Notes: generated from the sequence alone by a model not told the origin. DNA of 64,000 nt from Symbiodinium natans (GCA_905221605.1 CAJNDS010000469.1:15001-79000); one strand, 5' to 3'. Positions 18,962 through 29,295 are shown, counted from the stretch's first letter. Numbers and translations: made by a program.

Positions 18962-19204
18962 CCCTCACAACTGAGCCATAAATCCCAAACCCTGAAACCC
19001 TCCAGCTAACAACACGTAACATCAGGGGTATACTTGTACAGTCCCTATGGACCTAAGTAGCCCCCCAAGTAACACCTAAATAACCCCTAAGGTCCCTATG
19101 AGGTCCCTCCTTTCGTCCCTTGAGTCACTTGCTTTTTGGCACCAGAGCCCTAAACCCTAAACCCTAAAAACTCTAAAAACCCCAAAAACCCTAAACCCCC
19201 AAAC

Positions 19205-19285
19205 CCCCCTAAACACGGGCTGCTGGGCCGAGCCACGCTCATGGCAATCTCCTTCTCTCGCCTTTGCGAGTATTCAGGCTTCTTG
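19205..19285 (-). CDS. Exon-like island, unknown protein
   Basis: The minus frame reads PKKPEYSQRREKEIAMSVAR then PSSPC; about 72% of codons end in G or C. Charged and helical in character. No family recognised. Confidence 0.4.
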
Positions 19286-19997
19286 GGGGTGGGTTAGGGT
19301 TTATGGTTTGGGGTCTAGGGTCTAGGGTTTAGGGTTGAGGGTTTGGGGTTTAGGGTTTAGGTTCTTTTTCTTGGGGGGGGGGGGGGGGGGGCGAGGGACT
19401 TTACCCAACTCCCCCTTTTAAACTCTAAACGCCTGAGCCCCTTGAACCCCTGAATCTCTAAAGCCTTCAGCCTCTGAACCCTAAGCCATGAAGGTCGCGA
19501 GTCGCTTGCAAGTGTTGCGGTGTTAGGGGTTGTGAGGGTCTAATCATGGGCTTAGAGCTTTAGGGCTTCAGGGTTACAGTGACGGCCTTATCATGCCAAG
19601 GTTGCAAGGGGCTCAATAGGCTTTGAGGTTGGAGGGTACGGTTGGGGCATGGTGCTGGGATTTCGGTTGTGGCTTTTTGGGATTAGCTGTGCCTTGTTTT
19701 GTGACTGCATCTCTGACATTTGAGTTCGGAAACCGCTTAACAGAATTAGACCCATCACCAAAGCCCTAGACCTCCGTGGCCCAACCACACAACCGACAAA
19801 GATCCCCAACTGAAGGGCATCGAACACGCGGTGGGAGCAAAGTTCAATGAAGCCAAAATCATAGAACATGGCGATAAAGGTACATAGTGCACTTCCCTAT
19901 CATGGCACCTTCCCTACCACAGCAACAAACCCCATACCTTAAGCCCAATTCCCCGAACCCTAAACCCTAAACCCGAAACCCGAAACCCCAAACCCTA

Positions 19998-20080
19998 AGC
20001 TGGGAGCTTGGCTTGTACTTCTCTCGGCGGAACTCTGTGGTCCGGCGCATCGTCTGGCGAGCCGGTGGGCCAATGGGAGG
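19998..20080 (-). CDS. Exon-like island, unknown protein
   Basis: The minus frame reads PIGPPARQTMRRTTEFRREK then YKPSSQL; about 70% of codons end in G or C. A TTTAGGG tract lies immediately to the right. Confidence 0.35.
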
Positions 20081-20299
20081 TTTTAGGGTTTAGGGTTTAG
20101 AGTTTGGGGTTTTAGGGTTTAGGGTTTAGGATTTAGGGTTTAGGGTTTAGGGTTTGGGGTTTTAGGGTTTGGGGTTTAGGGCTTGGGGTGTAGAGATTTG
20201 GCCAGGGGGCTTGGGGCGGCTTAAAGGGTTTCAGGGTGTAGTCTTCGGTGCCAAACCTCTAAACTCAAGCTAAATAAACTACAAGCAACAAACCCTGAC

Positions 20300-20398
20300 G
20301 GAATTGCGTTTTCAATTTTCAGGCTGAAGGGCTTTTTGGTCTCTTGCGAGTTCCGGTGCCTTTCGGTGTTCGTGGTAGCGGGCTCGGCTTCGCCCTAA
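20300..20398 (-). CDS. Exon-like island, strand uncertain
   Basis: The minus frame reads GEAEPATTNTERHRNSQETK then KPFSLKIENAIPSG. On the plus strand TTTTCAATTTTCAG|G resembles a 3' splice site and also opens a frame (AEGLFGLLRVPVPFGVRGSG). One of the two is probably an exon. Confidence 0.3.
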
Positions 20399-20444
20399 AA
20401 AACCTACCTACTCTAGGGTTTAGGGTTCGGGGTCTAGGGTTTCT

Positions 20445-20675
20445 AGGGCCCTAAACCCTATACAATTTCTATAAACCCTAAACCCTAAACCTAAACCCTA
20501 AACCCTAAACCCTAAACCCTAAACCCTAAGCCCTAAGCCCTAAACCCTAAACCCTAAACCCTAAACCCTAAGCCCTAAGCCCTAAGCCCTAAGCCCTAAA
20601 CCCTAAACCCTAAACCCTAAACCCTAAACCCTAAACCCTAAACCCTAAACCCTAAACCCTAAACCCTAAACCTAC
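20445..20675 (-). repeat. CCCTAAA/CCCTAAG mixed tract
   Basis: About 32 units. Blocks of CCCTAAG alternate with CCCTAAA blocks. Confidence 0.96.
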
Positions 20676-20689
20676 AGGCCCGAAACCCT

Positions 20690-20782
20690 AAGCCCCGTGG
20701 TGCATGTCCCTGCCTCCAGCTTTGTTTTCTCCTTGGCTGTTCGTGGAGGTGCTGACGCTTCGGGGTTTCGAGTGGTTGCCTC
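20690..20782 (-). CDS. Exon-like island, unknown protein
   Basis: After GAG|G the minus frame reads TRNPEASAPPRTAKEKTKLE then AGTCTTG. Disordered character. Telomeric tracts lie on both sides. Confidence 0.3.
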
Positions 20783-21060
20783 AGCCCTAAACCCTAAACC
20801 CTAAACCCTAATCCCAAAAACCCTAAAACCCTACACCCCAAATCCTGAACTCCAAGGTGCCAATCCGAAACCCCGAACCCTGAACTCCAAACCCCCAACC
20901 CTCCAAACCCTAAACCCCAAACCCCCAAACCCCAAACCTCAAACTAGAAAAGTGGATCAGGGCACTACTTGGCGCGAATTCTCGGGGATAGTGGGTGGGT
21001 TTTTTGGGTACCTCTTATGTACCCAACATGGGTTTCACCCTACACCCTAAGCCCTAAGCC

Positions 21061-21165
21061 CTAAGCGGCTTCTTCTTGCGAGGCCGCCCCGCGAATGGGT
21101 CTAAGCGCGAGGCAACAAAAAGTTGCAGATGTTTCGGCTTCAGGTGCCCTGCCGGTACTAGACCC
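21061..21165 (-). CDS. Exon-like island, basic
   Basis: The minus frame reads LVPAGHLKPKHLQLFVASRL then DPFAGRPRKKKPL. Its 5' part overlaps a short sequence that is duplicated across the adjacent telomeric tract (21136-21165 and 21219-21254), so part of the frame may be repeat-derived. Confidence 0.25.
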   Translation of the reverse strand, partial: GSSTGRAPEAETSATFCCLALRPIRGAASQEEAA

Positions 21166-21254
21166 CTAGGGTTTAGGGTTTAGGGTTTAGGGTTTAGGGT
21201 TTAGGGTTTAGGGTTTAGGGCTTCAGATTCAGATGCCCTTCCGGTACTAGACCC
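21136..21254. repeat. Telomeric tract between direct duplications of its flank
   Basis: GGCTTCAG..GCCGGTACTAGACCC at 21136-21165 recurs at 21219-21254. About seven TTTAGGG units lie between. Confidence 0.75.
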
Positions 21255-21319
21255 AATAGGAACCTAGGAATAAACACGGTTTAGGATTCAGGGTTAGGGT
21301 TCAGGGTTAGGTTTAGGGT

Positions 21320-21425
21320 GACCCAAGAGTAACCTGGGAATAAAAGGGTACCCTTTTTGGTTTCAAGGGGTCCATAAGGGACGACAAAAGGGAACAAGGA
21401 CCTACTCTGGGTCCTAGTTCCAGTA
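21320..21425. mobile_element. Dispersed element, family F
   Basis: Matches 1905-2032 over GACCC..AGTAACCTGGGAATAAA, CCCTTTTTGGTTTCAAGGGG and the CCTACTCTGGGTCCT end. Its left part is itself duplicated at 21250-21275 on the other side of a degenerate telomeric tract. Confidence 0.6.
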
Positions 21426-21689
21426 ATTGGTTTAGGGTTCAGGGTTTAAGGGTTTAGGGTTTAGTAGGGTTTAGGGTTTAGGGACCAAGTATCCCTCAGC
21501 CCCCAAACCTTGCAGCCTAAACCCTAGAAATCCTAATCCCTAAATCCCCACCAAAATCTTTGAGCCCTTTGGGGCGCGCTCAAGTCCTTCAAGCCTTCGG
21601 AAAGGCTGCGCCCCAAAACTGCACCATTCTTGGGGTTCGAATTAAAAAAATCATGTTTGTTCCTTGTTGGGTTTAAGACCCTAAAGCCT

Positions 21690-21752
21690 GAACCCTAAAC
21701 CCTAAACCCTAAACCCTAAACCCTAAACCCTAAACCCTAAACCCTAAACCCG
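21690..21752 (-). repeat. CCCTAAA tract
   Basis: Nine units. Confidence 0.96.
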
Positions 21753-21854
21753 AAGATGGTTTTCAATTTAAAGAGCAGGCAAGGGCACCAGAAAGCAGCT
21801 GTTCTTCATGAACATAAAAAAGGGACCCCCAAGCTCTCCCGGCACCCGCACAAA

Positions 21855-22205
21855 TTTAGGGTCTAGGGTTTAGGTTTATAGGGTTTATGGGGTTTTGGGG
21901 AGGGTTTAGGGTATAGGGTTTAGGGTATAGGGTTTATAGGGTTTAGAGGGTTCATAGGGTTTGTAGGGTTTGTTGGGTTTATAGGGTTTGTAGGGTTTTT
22001 AGGGTTTATAGGGCTTACAGGGTTTATAGGGTTTATAGGGTTTGTAGGGTTTGTAGGGTTTGTAGGGTTTATAGGGTTTGTAGGGTTTTGTAGGGGTTCT
22101 AGGGTTTCTGGGGTTTCTAGGGTTTCTAGGGTTTCTAGGGTTTCTGGGGTTTATAGGGTTTATAGGGTTTATGGGGTTTATAGGGTTTGTAGGGTTTAGG
22201 GTCTA
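21855..22205 (+). repeat. GGGTTTATAG / GGGTTTGTAG variant array
   Basis: About 350 bp of mainly ten-base units, GGGTTTATAG, GGGTTTGTAG and GGGTTTCTAG, in homogenised blocks. Confidence 0.93.
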
Positions 22206-22726
22206 GCGTGTCAGGCTACAGGGCCTTGCTAGTGTTAGCCTGTGTTTACTGGTTTCTTATTTCATCAGGGTAAGATTAAATTATGCCGTGCGCCCGCAAG
22301 CCTGTTGCCGCCGCATAAATGGGACAGGGGCTGCTCATGCACCGTATCCACAGGGCACTCCAAACCCTGAACCCTAAGCCCTAAACCCTAAACCCTAAAC
22401 CCCAAACCCTAAACCCCAAACTCTGAACCCTAAGCGCTCTAGATCGACAGCCAAATAGATGGATGGATGTGCGGGTGGATGACTGCAACAAGGAGCATAG
22501 CATGTTGCGCTAGGATGCCCTTAAAACCCTGTGAAAAATATTCCCAACGTGATCCCTTTAAACCCAACGCAACAGATCCCAAGGGCCTACCTAGGTTGAT
22601 AAGCAAAAGCAGGTGCAACAAGAATACGCTGTGAATGTGATTCTGTGGCGTCGCAGGGTCCAGAATAGATCCGGAAACCGATATTCCTTAACTATTTGGG
22701 TCGGCGCAACCTAGGTAGAAAGGTTT

Positions 22727-23035
22727 CTCGACATCAGCTTAGCCTGTCCAGGAGAGGCTGGTGTCCGAAGTTTTTAAATACTGCTCGGAAAACAAACTGG
22801 GCAGTTCTCAAATTGTTGGTTTAAGGATTGAGGATTTCGGGTTTAGGGTGTAGGGTTTAGGGTTTAGGGATCCTGGACACGGAGCCTGATGTCTCGTCTC
22901 GGGAATCTCGGGTACCTAAGAAGGGACCATGGATGAGAGAGCTGCCCAGGCACAGCTTGCTCTTGCAAGGATATGTTGGACATCTGTGCGATAAGACTTA
23001 TTCCGCCAATACCTCTCGCCAGCTCGTCACAAACC
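22727..23035. repeat. Diverged segmental duplication, copy 1
   Basis: Contains CCTGTCCAGGAGAGGCTGGT and GGATGAGAGAGCTGCCCAGG, both with close counterparts in 23535-23860. A TTTAGGG tract near 22845-22869 interrupts copy 1 only. Confidence 0.7.
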
Positions 23036-23039
23036 CTAA

Positions 23040-23106
23040 AATTGCCTACACCCTAAACCCTAAACCCTAAACCCTAAACCCCAAACCCTAAACCCTAAAC
23101 CCTAAC
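23040..23106 (-). repeat. CCCTAAA tract
   Basis: About nine units at the right edge of duplication copy 1. Confidence 0.95.
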
Positions 23107-23534
23107 GGTGGCGAGAGGAAACTTCCAGTTGGTGGGATTCCGTGTCGGGCCGCGGGCAGTTCATGAATCACTCCTTCTCATCAGGACCAATTGGTCCGCA
23201 CGGTCCTAGGAAGTATGAGTATGTACCACCCTAAACCTTAAACCCTAAACCCTAACCCCAGATCAGAAGATTGGATGTGCAACTCCGAGCATGCCCTAAT
23301 ATCATGATGCTGACAGCGGCTGTGCCGACATGGCGCAGCCCAAAAAAAGAAGGAGCTTCCGAGGGCCTGACACAAGTCTGGCATCCTTTTGGGATCCCAC
23401 GAAACCCAGTTGGCTCAGTCACTCGTCGTGATTTAAGGGGTTTAGGGTTTAGGCTTTCGGGTTTAGCGTTTAGGGTTTAGGGTTTGTCTTCCAGTGCTTC
23501 CTGAAGGAATCCATGATCTCTAACAGGTCATAGG

Positions 23535-23860
23535 CCTTTCCAGGACAGACTGGTGACCGAAGTTTCTCACCGTGCGGAAAACGGAGTCGGCAGCTCTCGA
23601 CAGTGTTTGCCCTCTTGGGCCTTGAGGGATGGGCTTAGGGCGGGTCCTCTTTGAGTTCCCTTTTCGACACGACGCCCGGTATCTCTAGGGAATCTGGTGC
23701 ACCTAAGAAGGGGCCATGAATGAGAGAGCTGCACAGGTACATCTTGCTCTTGCGCCCAAACACATCTTGCTCTGGCAACGATGCTCTGGACATTTCTGCA
23801 CTAGCCTTTTACCCTGGAAGTACTCACGCAAGCCCGTCGCAGGCAGTAGAAGGGCAGATT
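23535..23860. repeat. Diverged segmental duplication, copy 2
   Basis: Counterpart of 22727-23035. The second shared block (23318-23370 versus 23947-24000, core AAAAAAAGAAGGAGCT) follows in the same order. A TTTAGGG tract lies at 23871-23895. Confidence 0.7.
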
Positions 23861-24093
23861 GTGTGGTCCTAAGGGTTTAGGGTTTAGGGTTTAGGGGGAA
23901 GGGTTTGGCATGTCATGATGGAGATGGCGACCAGAGTCTTCAAGGGTGCTGCCGACCTGGCACAGCAAAAAAAGAAGGAGCTGCCCCATGGCAGCTGTTC
24001 CGGCCTGACACTAGCCGCGCATTCGGATTCAACTTAAACACTTCGGATCCGCTGTGCTGCTTCACTTCGGACCCCGCCCCCCCCCCCCCCCTA

Positions 24094-24194
24094 AACACTA
24101 AACCCTAAACCCTAAACCCTAAACCTTAAAACCCTAAACCTTAAAACCTTAAAACCTAAAACCCTAAACCCTAAACCCTAAACCCTAAACCACC
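24094..24194 (-). repeat. CCCTAAA tract with CCTTAAAA units
   Basis: About 14 units; starts after a C run at 24067-24080. Confidence 0.94.
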
Positions 24195-24204
24195 CACCCC
24201 CTCC

Positions 24205-24310
24205 TACCTTCGGGACTCAGTCCGCACTCGTCTGTCGCCGAGAGGAGACAATGTCTTCAAGGACGTCGGGTCTCACTTCCACTTGCTTCCTGAAGGAGTC
24301 CATGACTCTC
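24205..24310 (-). CDS. Exon-like island ending in a stop
   Basis: The minus frame reads LRVMDSFRKQVEVRPDVLED then IVSSRRQTSAD and TGA. A related frame, LLEIMDSFRKHWKTN, occurs at 23483-23530. The shared MDSFRK core at the amino-acid level suggests a duplicated exon. Confidence 0.35.
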
Positions 24311-24493
24311 AGGTGCCTTTCCTTAGGTTCTCAGCTGGCCCAGGAGAAAAAAAGGGTACCATCCCTTTTGGGGCTGCTGAAAATATAGGGAACCCAGAAC
24401 CAAAAACAGTAAAAACAGTAAAAACAGTAAAAACCTTGCTTACCTAAAAAAGGGAACCCAGAAACCCCAAAACAGTAAAAACCAGTATGCTAC

Positions 24494-24632
24494 TGAACAG
24501 CTGAGTTTCGTGCATCAACCGATTCGGCTTGCGGGGCACACCACTGGGAACGTCGCTGTTCCACGTCGCGGAGTCCCAAGACGACTCGATGAGCGCGATC
24601 TGGGAAAAGCCGTGGCCGTCTGGTTTCCGCGC
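24494..24632 (-). CDS. Well-formed internal exon, unknown protein
   Basis: The exon starts after a GTGCAG|G acceptor (24635-24633) and ends at A|GT (donor 24493-24492). The minus frame contains ARKPDGHGFSQIALIESSWD and SATWNSDVPSGVPRKPNRLM. By hand count about 33 of 41 codons end in G or C. This is one of the best exon candidates in the window. I do not recognise the domain. Confidence 0.5.
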
Positions 24633-24929
24633 CTGCACCTAGTTCATGGTTGGGATAGTATGAAAAACTGAAAATTCTGTTCATTGAGTCTCAGTACCCT
24701 TAAGAACCTAAAAATGTTACCCACCTGAAAAAACCACAGCTCAATTCCTTGCTGAGTTTAAGTACCCTTAAAAAATCTAAACATGTTACCTACCGCTCTG
24801 ACAAAGGCACATTGTGAGGATGGACTTGGATCCCTGCTGCACACCCCATGGCTCAAACTTTTCAACGATGCAAGATCGCGGACTTGAGCCTGATGTCGTT
24901 CAGTGTTACGAGCGCGGTGTAAATTACCC

Positions 24930-25028
24930 TAATCCCTAAACCCTAAACCTTGAACCCTAAACCCTAAACCCTAAACCCTAAACCCTTAGCCCTAAACCCC
25001 AAACCCCAAACCCTAAACCCTAAACCCT
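24930..25028 (-). repeat. CCCTAAA tract with variants
   Basis: About 14 units. Confidence 0.95.
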
Positions 25029-25611
25029 ACAATCCAACCACGCCGCACTGGGCGACGATGCCTTCAGTGCCGCTGTACTATACTCGGGGTACCTACTCCT
25101 AAACCCTAAACCCTAAGCTCTAAACCCGAAACACTACGGAATATATTAGGCCCAAGTAAGCAGTTGACTCCCAGTAGTGGGTGGGCTTGTTTCGACAGGG
25201 TGCGGAACAATCGTGAAATGTTGGTTGCCTTGGGGGGCGTTCTCTGCAAAGGCAAGTTAGGAAGTGATTCAGAAAAGTTTAGGGTTTAGGGTTTAGGGTT
25301 AAGGGTTTCGTGTTTCCGGTTTAGGGGATTCGGGAAGTATAACGCCTGCAGCCCCGAAGCATCCGAGCGACAGAAGCGGGGTTACCTAGACTCCTGAACT
25401 AGTGGACATGTAAATGGTAGGTGCTATGGCATTTTACAAGAAAGGCCCCCTAGTTACAAGTAACATCATCACAAGACCCCTAAATTAGTTGATGCTTGCT
25501 AGAACTCAGCACTTAGCTGATGCGTCCCTTGAAGTATGGTAGTCAGAGGGACCCTCCTTGTCGCAAAAGGGTTGTGGAGAGGCAACTCAGCTCTTCAAGC
25601 GCCCGACTTCC

Positions 25612-25675
25612 CTAAACCCTAAACCCTAAACCCTAAACCCTAAACCCTAAACCCTAAACCCTAAACCCTAACCCC
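25612..25675 (-). repeat. CCCTAAA tract
   Basis: About nine units. Confidence 0.96.
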
Positions 25676-25830
25676 AAGTTCGACTCTCATTGCACGGCCC
25701 GGGCTCCTCATCCCGAATCCGACGAATTTCGTCGTCGTACTCGCCACACATGCGGGCGGTGTGGGAAGCATTGATGACCTCAGAGATTCTTGCAACATGG
25801 GGGGGCGGGCGACGCGATCCCGATGATCCA
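25674..25830 (-). CDS. Exon-like island, about 52 codons
   Basis: The minus frame contains HVARISEVINASHTARMCGE and YDDEIRRIRDEEPGPCNESR. It is unique sequence next to a CCCTAAA array. Third positions are moderately G/C-biased. Acidic and helical in its second half. Family unknown. Confidence 0.4.
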
Positions 25831-25937
25831 AATCACGAAGAGGTCTTGGGGGGATGTTGCAGTATAAGTCTCAAGGGATAAATGAGTACATTACCACCAA
25901 AGATATTATCGTATACTTAGAAAGGGACTCTGAGGAA

Positions 25938-26033
25938 CACCCTAAACCCTAAACCCTAAACCCTAAACCCAAACCCTAAACCCTAAACCCTAAACCCCCA
26001 AACCCCTCAACCCTAAAGCCTAAACCCTAAACC
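25938..26033 (-). repeat. CCCTAAA tract with variants
   Basis: About 13 units. Confidence 0.94.
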
Positions 26034-26111
26034 CCACCGGTAATATTCCGACCCGTACATGATGCCAAGGCCTGTGGTCCTTGCGGCACACGCCTTCTTC
26101 AGGAGACCTCT

Positions 26112-26156
26112 TCAGGGGCCGTCTCCGCAAAAGACAACTCTGAGGGCTTCTTCTGC
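26112..26156 (-). CDS. Short exon-like island
   Basis: After TTTTTGCAG the minus frame reads KKPSELSFAETAPEE and ends at GAG|GT, a consensus donor. Both splice sites fit, but the exon is only 15 codons. Confidence 0.3.
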   Translation of the reverse strand, partial: AEEALRVVFCGDGP

Positions 26157-27093
26157 AAAAAGTCCACACTAAACCCTAAACCCTATAAACCCTATGAACC
26201 CTAAACGGTAAACCCCAAACCCTAAACCCTACACCCCAAACTCTATAAACCCTCAACCCAAAACCCTAGAAACCCTCAACCCTAAACCGCACACGATCCC
26301 CCCCCGCCCCCCACGCCCTTCTAACTCCCCTTCCCTAAACCCTAAACCCTAAACCCGAAACCCGCCAAAGACACCAAAAACCCTGTGAGCCCTTTGCCCA
26401 GAGACTCTACAAACCCTGGCCGGAAACACCCTGTGCAGACCTCGAAGCCCCTCAAGCCCCCAAAGCCCCCCGACCTAGACCCTCAAGTGCATGTCCTCCT
26501 GCTGTCACAGGGAAAACTTTTCGTTTTGGCTAGTCTCTTTCCAAGAACAGTACTGTACGAAAATAGGGAATCCTGACCGACAGCCTACACCGCAAACCTT
26601 GAAAGAAGCCTGACCCCACCCCACACAAGGAAGTGAACTCGAAGCAAAAGCCCAGGAACCACATGACAATCAGGGCGCCCCTTTCTGGGTTGGTGGACTG
26701 TAAACGGGAACCCCGGAGAGCGTGCAAAAGAAAACGATGCGAGGGCCAAGCGTAGCGTTTTCGGAACTTGTCTGCTTTGATCATGTCGGATGTCCTCCGG
26801 GTGCTGGCAGTGGAAAGGTGGCCGCTAGCTTGGTAGGGGTTACGGTTTAGAGGGTTCGGGTTCGAGCCTAGCAGCGTGTTCAGCACCCAAAGCCCGACCT
26901 AACCGCAGAGCCCCCACATCCTAAACCTCTAGACGCTTTGTATTACCCGAAATCCTAAACCCTAAGCCCTAAACCCTAGACCCCTAATGCTAAATCCTAA
27001 ATCCGATACCCTAACCCCCGAACCTAAACTCCCTAAACCCTAAACCCCAAACCCCAAACCCCAATCCCCAAACCACAAACCCCAAACCCTATA

Positions 27094-27206
27094 CCAGACT
27101 CCGCGGGATCGTCGAGAAGGGCCGGTCCTGAGCATGGGCTCACAGGTCTCGATCCTCCGCAGGAGCTGGTGGTTGCCCTTCATGATGTCGTAGATCTCCT
27201 CTCTTC
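27094..27206 (-). CDS. Exon-like island with EEIYDIMK motif
   Basis: The minus frame reads REEIYDIMKGNHQLLRRIET then CEPMLRTGPSRRSRGVW; about 82% of codons end in G or C, the strongest bias for an island this long. The EEIYDIM part is duplicated as TEKIYDIMKNVK at 27302-27340, across a telomeric tract (27208-27262). Coiled-coil-like. Family unknown. Confidence 0.5.
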
Positions 27207-27207
27207 G

Positions 27208-27262
27208 GTTTAGGGTTTAGGGTTTAGGGTTTAGGGTTTAGGGTTTAGGGTTTAGGGTTTAC
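27208..27262 (+). repeat. TTTAGGG tract between duplicated exon ends
   Basis: Seven to eight units. The 18-bp sequence CTTCATGATGTCGTAGAT occurs on both sides (27178-27195 and 27310-27327). Confidence 0.95.
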
Positions 27263-27467
27263 AGGGTGGTGTAGAGGCTTAATATCGGGCTTATGTAGGG
27301 CTTAACGTTCTTCATGATGTCGTAGATTTTCTCAGTTCAGGGCGTTCAATGGGGTTTATAGGCTTCAAAGGGTTGTAGAGGGCCGAAGAAAGGCTTGTAT
27401 GGGGTTTTTAGTGTGTAGGATTATGAAGGGTTTCAAGGGTTTATGAGGTTTTGTGGGGCTTGTAAGG

Positions 27468-27572
27468 GTTCAGTTCAGGGTTCAGGGTTCAGGGTTCAGG
27501 GTTCAGGGTTCAGGGTTCAGGGTTCAGGGTTCAGGGTTCAGGGTTCAGGGTTCAGGGTTCAGGGTTCAGGGC
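27468..27572 (+). repeat. TTCAGGG array
   Basis: About 14 perfect TTCAGGG units with no TTTAGGG among them. Confidence 0.97.
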
Positions 27573-27857
27573 CGTTCAGGGCCGAGGGCCTCGGACGCAA
27601 ACGAGAGCCCTGCCATAAGGACCAGACATCCCAAGCCCTCGAAGCCCCTAACCTCCAAACCCCCCAGGACCCAAACCTCAACTCCAACCCCGAACATACC
27701 CAAAACCCCAATACCTAAAATCTACTTAATCCCTGTTCCCCTAGGAAGAAAAAAGGATCCTTTTTGTTTATATATAAGAAAGCCCATAACCCAAAAAGTA
27801 AAAAGGATCCCTAACACTGACTTCGAAAACCCCAAAACCCTAAAGCCTAAGCAGCCC

Positions 27858-27957
27858 TACAAACTCGCCAGATGCCGGTCCTGCTTACGCCGGTCGGCAT
27901 TCAGGCTTACTGGGCCTTTCCTGTGGACGACGCGTAGGGATTCAGTGATGCCGGGGG
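27858..27957 (-). CDS. Exon-like island ending in a stop
   Basis: The minus frame reads ITESLRVVHRKGPVSLNADR then RKQDRHLASL and TAG. Two thirds of codons end in G or C. It abuts a TTTAGGG tract on the right. Confidence 0.35.
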
Positions 27958-28112
27958 TTTAGGGTTTAGGGTTTAGGGTTTAGGGTTTTAAGGCTTCTGG
28001 AGCTTACAGGGTTCAGGGGCTTCAGGGAATCGAGGCTTGGAAGCTTCATTGTAAGTTGTTTAACAATCTTAGGAGTTTTTTGGGGGGTTTAGGAGTTAGG
28101 GTCTAGGGTCTA

Positions 28113-28170
28113 GGGTCAAGCTGCGCAGGAAGGCGTCGTGCTCAAAGAGTTCAAATTGTGGAGGCCCTGA
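28113..28170 (-). CDS. Short exon-like island
   Basis: The minus frame reads SGPPQFELFEHDAFLRSLTL. Short, unique and bounded by repeat-like sequence. Unknown family. Confidence 0.25.
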
Positions 28171-28379
28171 TCCTAAACCTGAATTTTCTAACCGTCAACC
28201 GCCCTAAACTCTTAAACCCTATCCCTTAGGCTCAAAATAGCCCAAAAAACTTCCAGAACAAGGCCCTTGGGCCCAAAAATCCTTAGATAAGAGTTCTTGG
28301 AGCCTTGGGGTATAAAACCATCCCCGATTGCCTGAAGCCCAAAGATGTTGTTCAAGTCTTTTAGGATGCAGGGTTTACA

Positions 28380-28462
28380 TACCCTAAACCCTAAACCCCT
28401 AAACCCCCAAACCCCCAAACCCCCAAACCCCTAAACCCCTAAACCCCTAAACCCTAAACCCT
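28380..28462 (-). repeat. CCCCTAAA / CCCTAAA tract
   Basis: About ten units including CCCCCAAA. Confidence 0.93.
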
Positions 28463-28675
28463 AGGCCCTAAACCCCAATTTTTCGGCCAGTACTTGTGGT
28501 TTGCCCGCGCTATTGCTTTAGAGGCCCGTTGTGACATGCGACAACGTCGCCCCTGCCAAGGTTTCAGGACTCCGCAAGGCTTGACAGGACACGCAACTTC
28601 ATGACGCCAACTCCAGAGTTGGCGACGCGAGTGCGCGTATGCGCGATGTGTGCCCGCGCGCTAGGAGCACAAAAA

Positions 28676-28955
28676 CGCAAAACCCTAAAAAACCCTAAAA
28701 GCCCTAAACCCTAAAAACCCTAAAAGCCCTAAACCCTAAACACCCTAAACCCTAGAAGCCCTAAACCCTAAACACCCTAAACCCTAAAAGCCCTAAATCC
28801 TACAACCCCTAAACCCTGAAGGCCCTAAACCCCAAAAGCCCTAACCCTAAAAGCCCTAGACCCTAAAAGCCCTAAACCCCAAAGACCCTAAACCCCAAAA
28901 GCCCTAAAACCCTAAAACCCTCAACCCTAAAACCCCTCAACCTAAACCCTGAACC
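28676..28955 (-). repeat. Higher-order CCCTAAA-AGCCCTAAA tract
   Basis: Alternating CCCTAAA and AAGCCCTAAA-type units, degenerate to the right. Confidence 0.9.
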
Positions 28956-29295
28956 CTGGGCAGACCATATGGGCAACCAATGGGTGTGGGCAAACCATAC
29001 GTGCTGCGAGAAAATTTTTGGGCCGTCGAAACTTCTGAGGCGCGTGGAGAGCAAAGGCAGCTGCCGATTCGCAAGCAAGGGGAGCCAGAAAACCACACCC
29101 CAAACGCCAAAGCCTTAAGCCCTAAACCCTAATTAAGCCCTAAAGCCCTAAGACCCTAAAACCCTAAACCGCAAACCCTGAACCCTGAAACCTAAACCCT
29201 AAACCCCCAACCTCACACCCCAAATAGGGCTGAGGATCATCTGGGGGTTTATCAGGAAAGCAGGGCCGCCAAAGCTGTTTGGGGAGTTAGGGAAT

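Noticed and set aside
25676-25692. tRNA T-arm-like GTTCGACTC
   Set aside because: No matching acceptor or anticodon arms upstream; telomeric repeats occupy that position.
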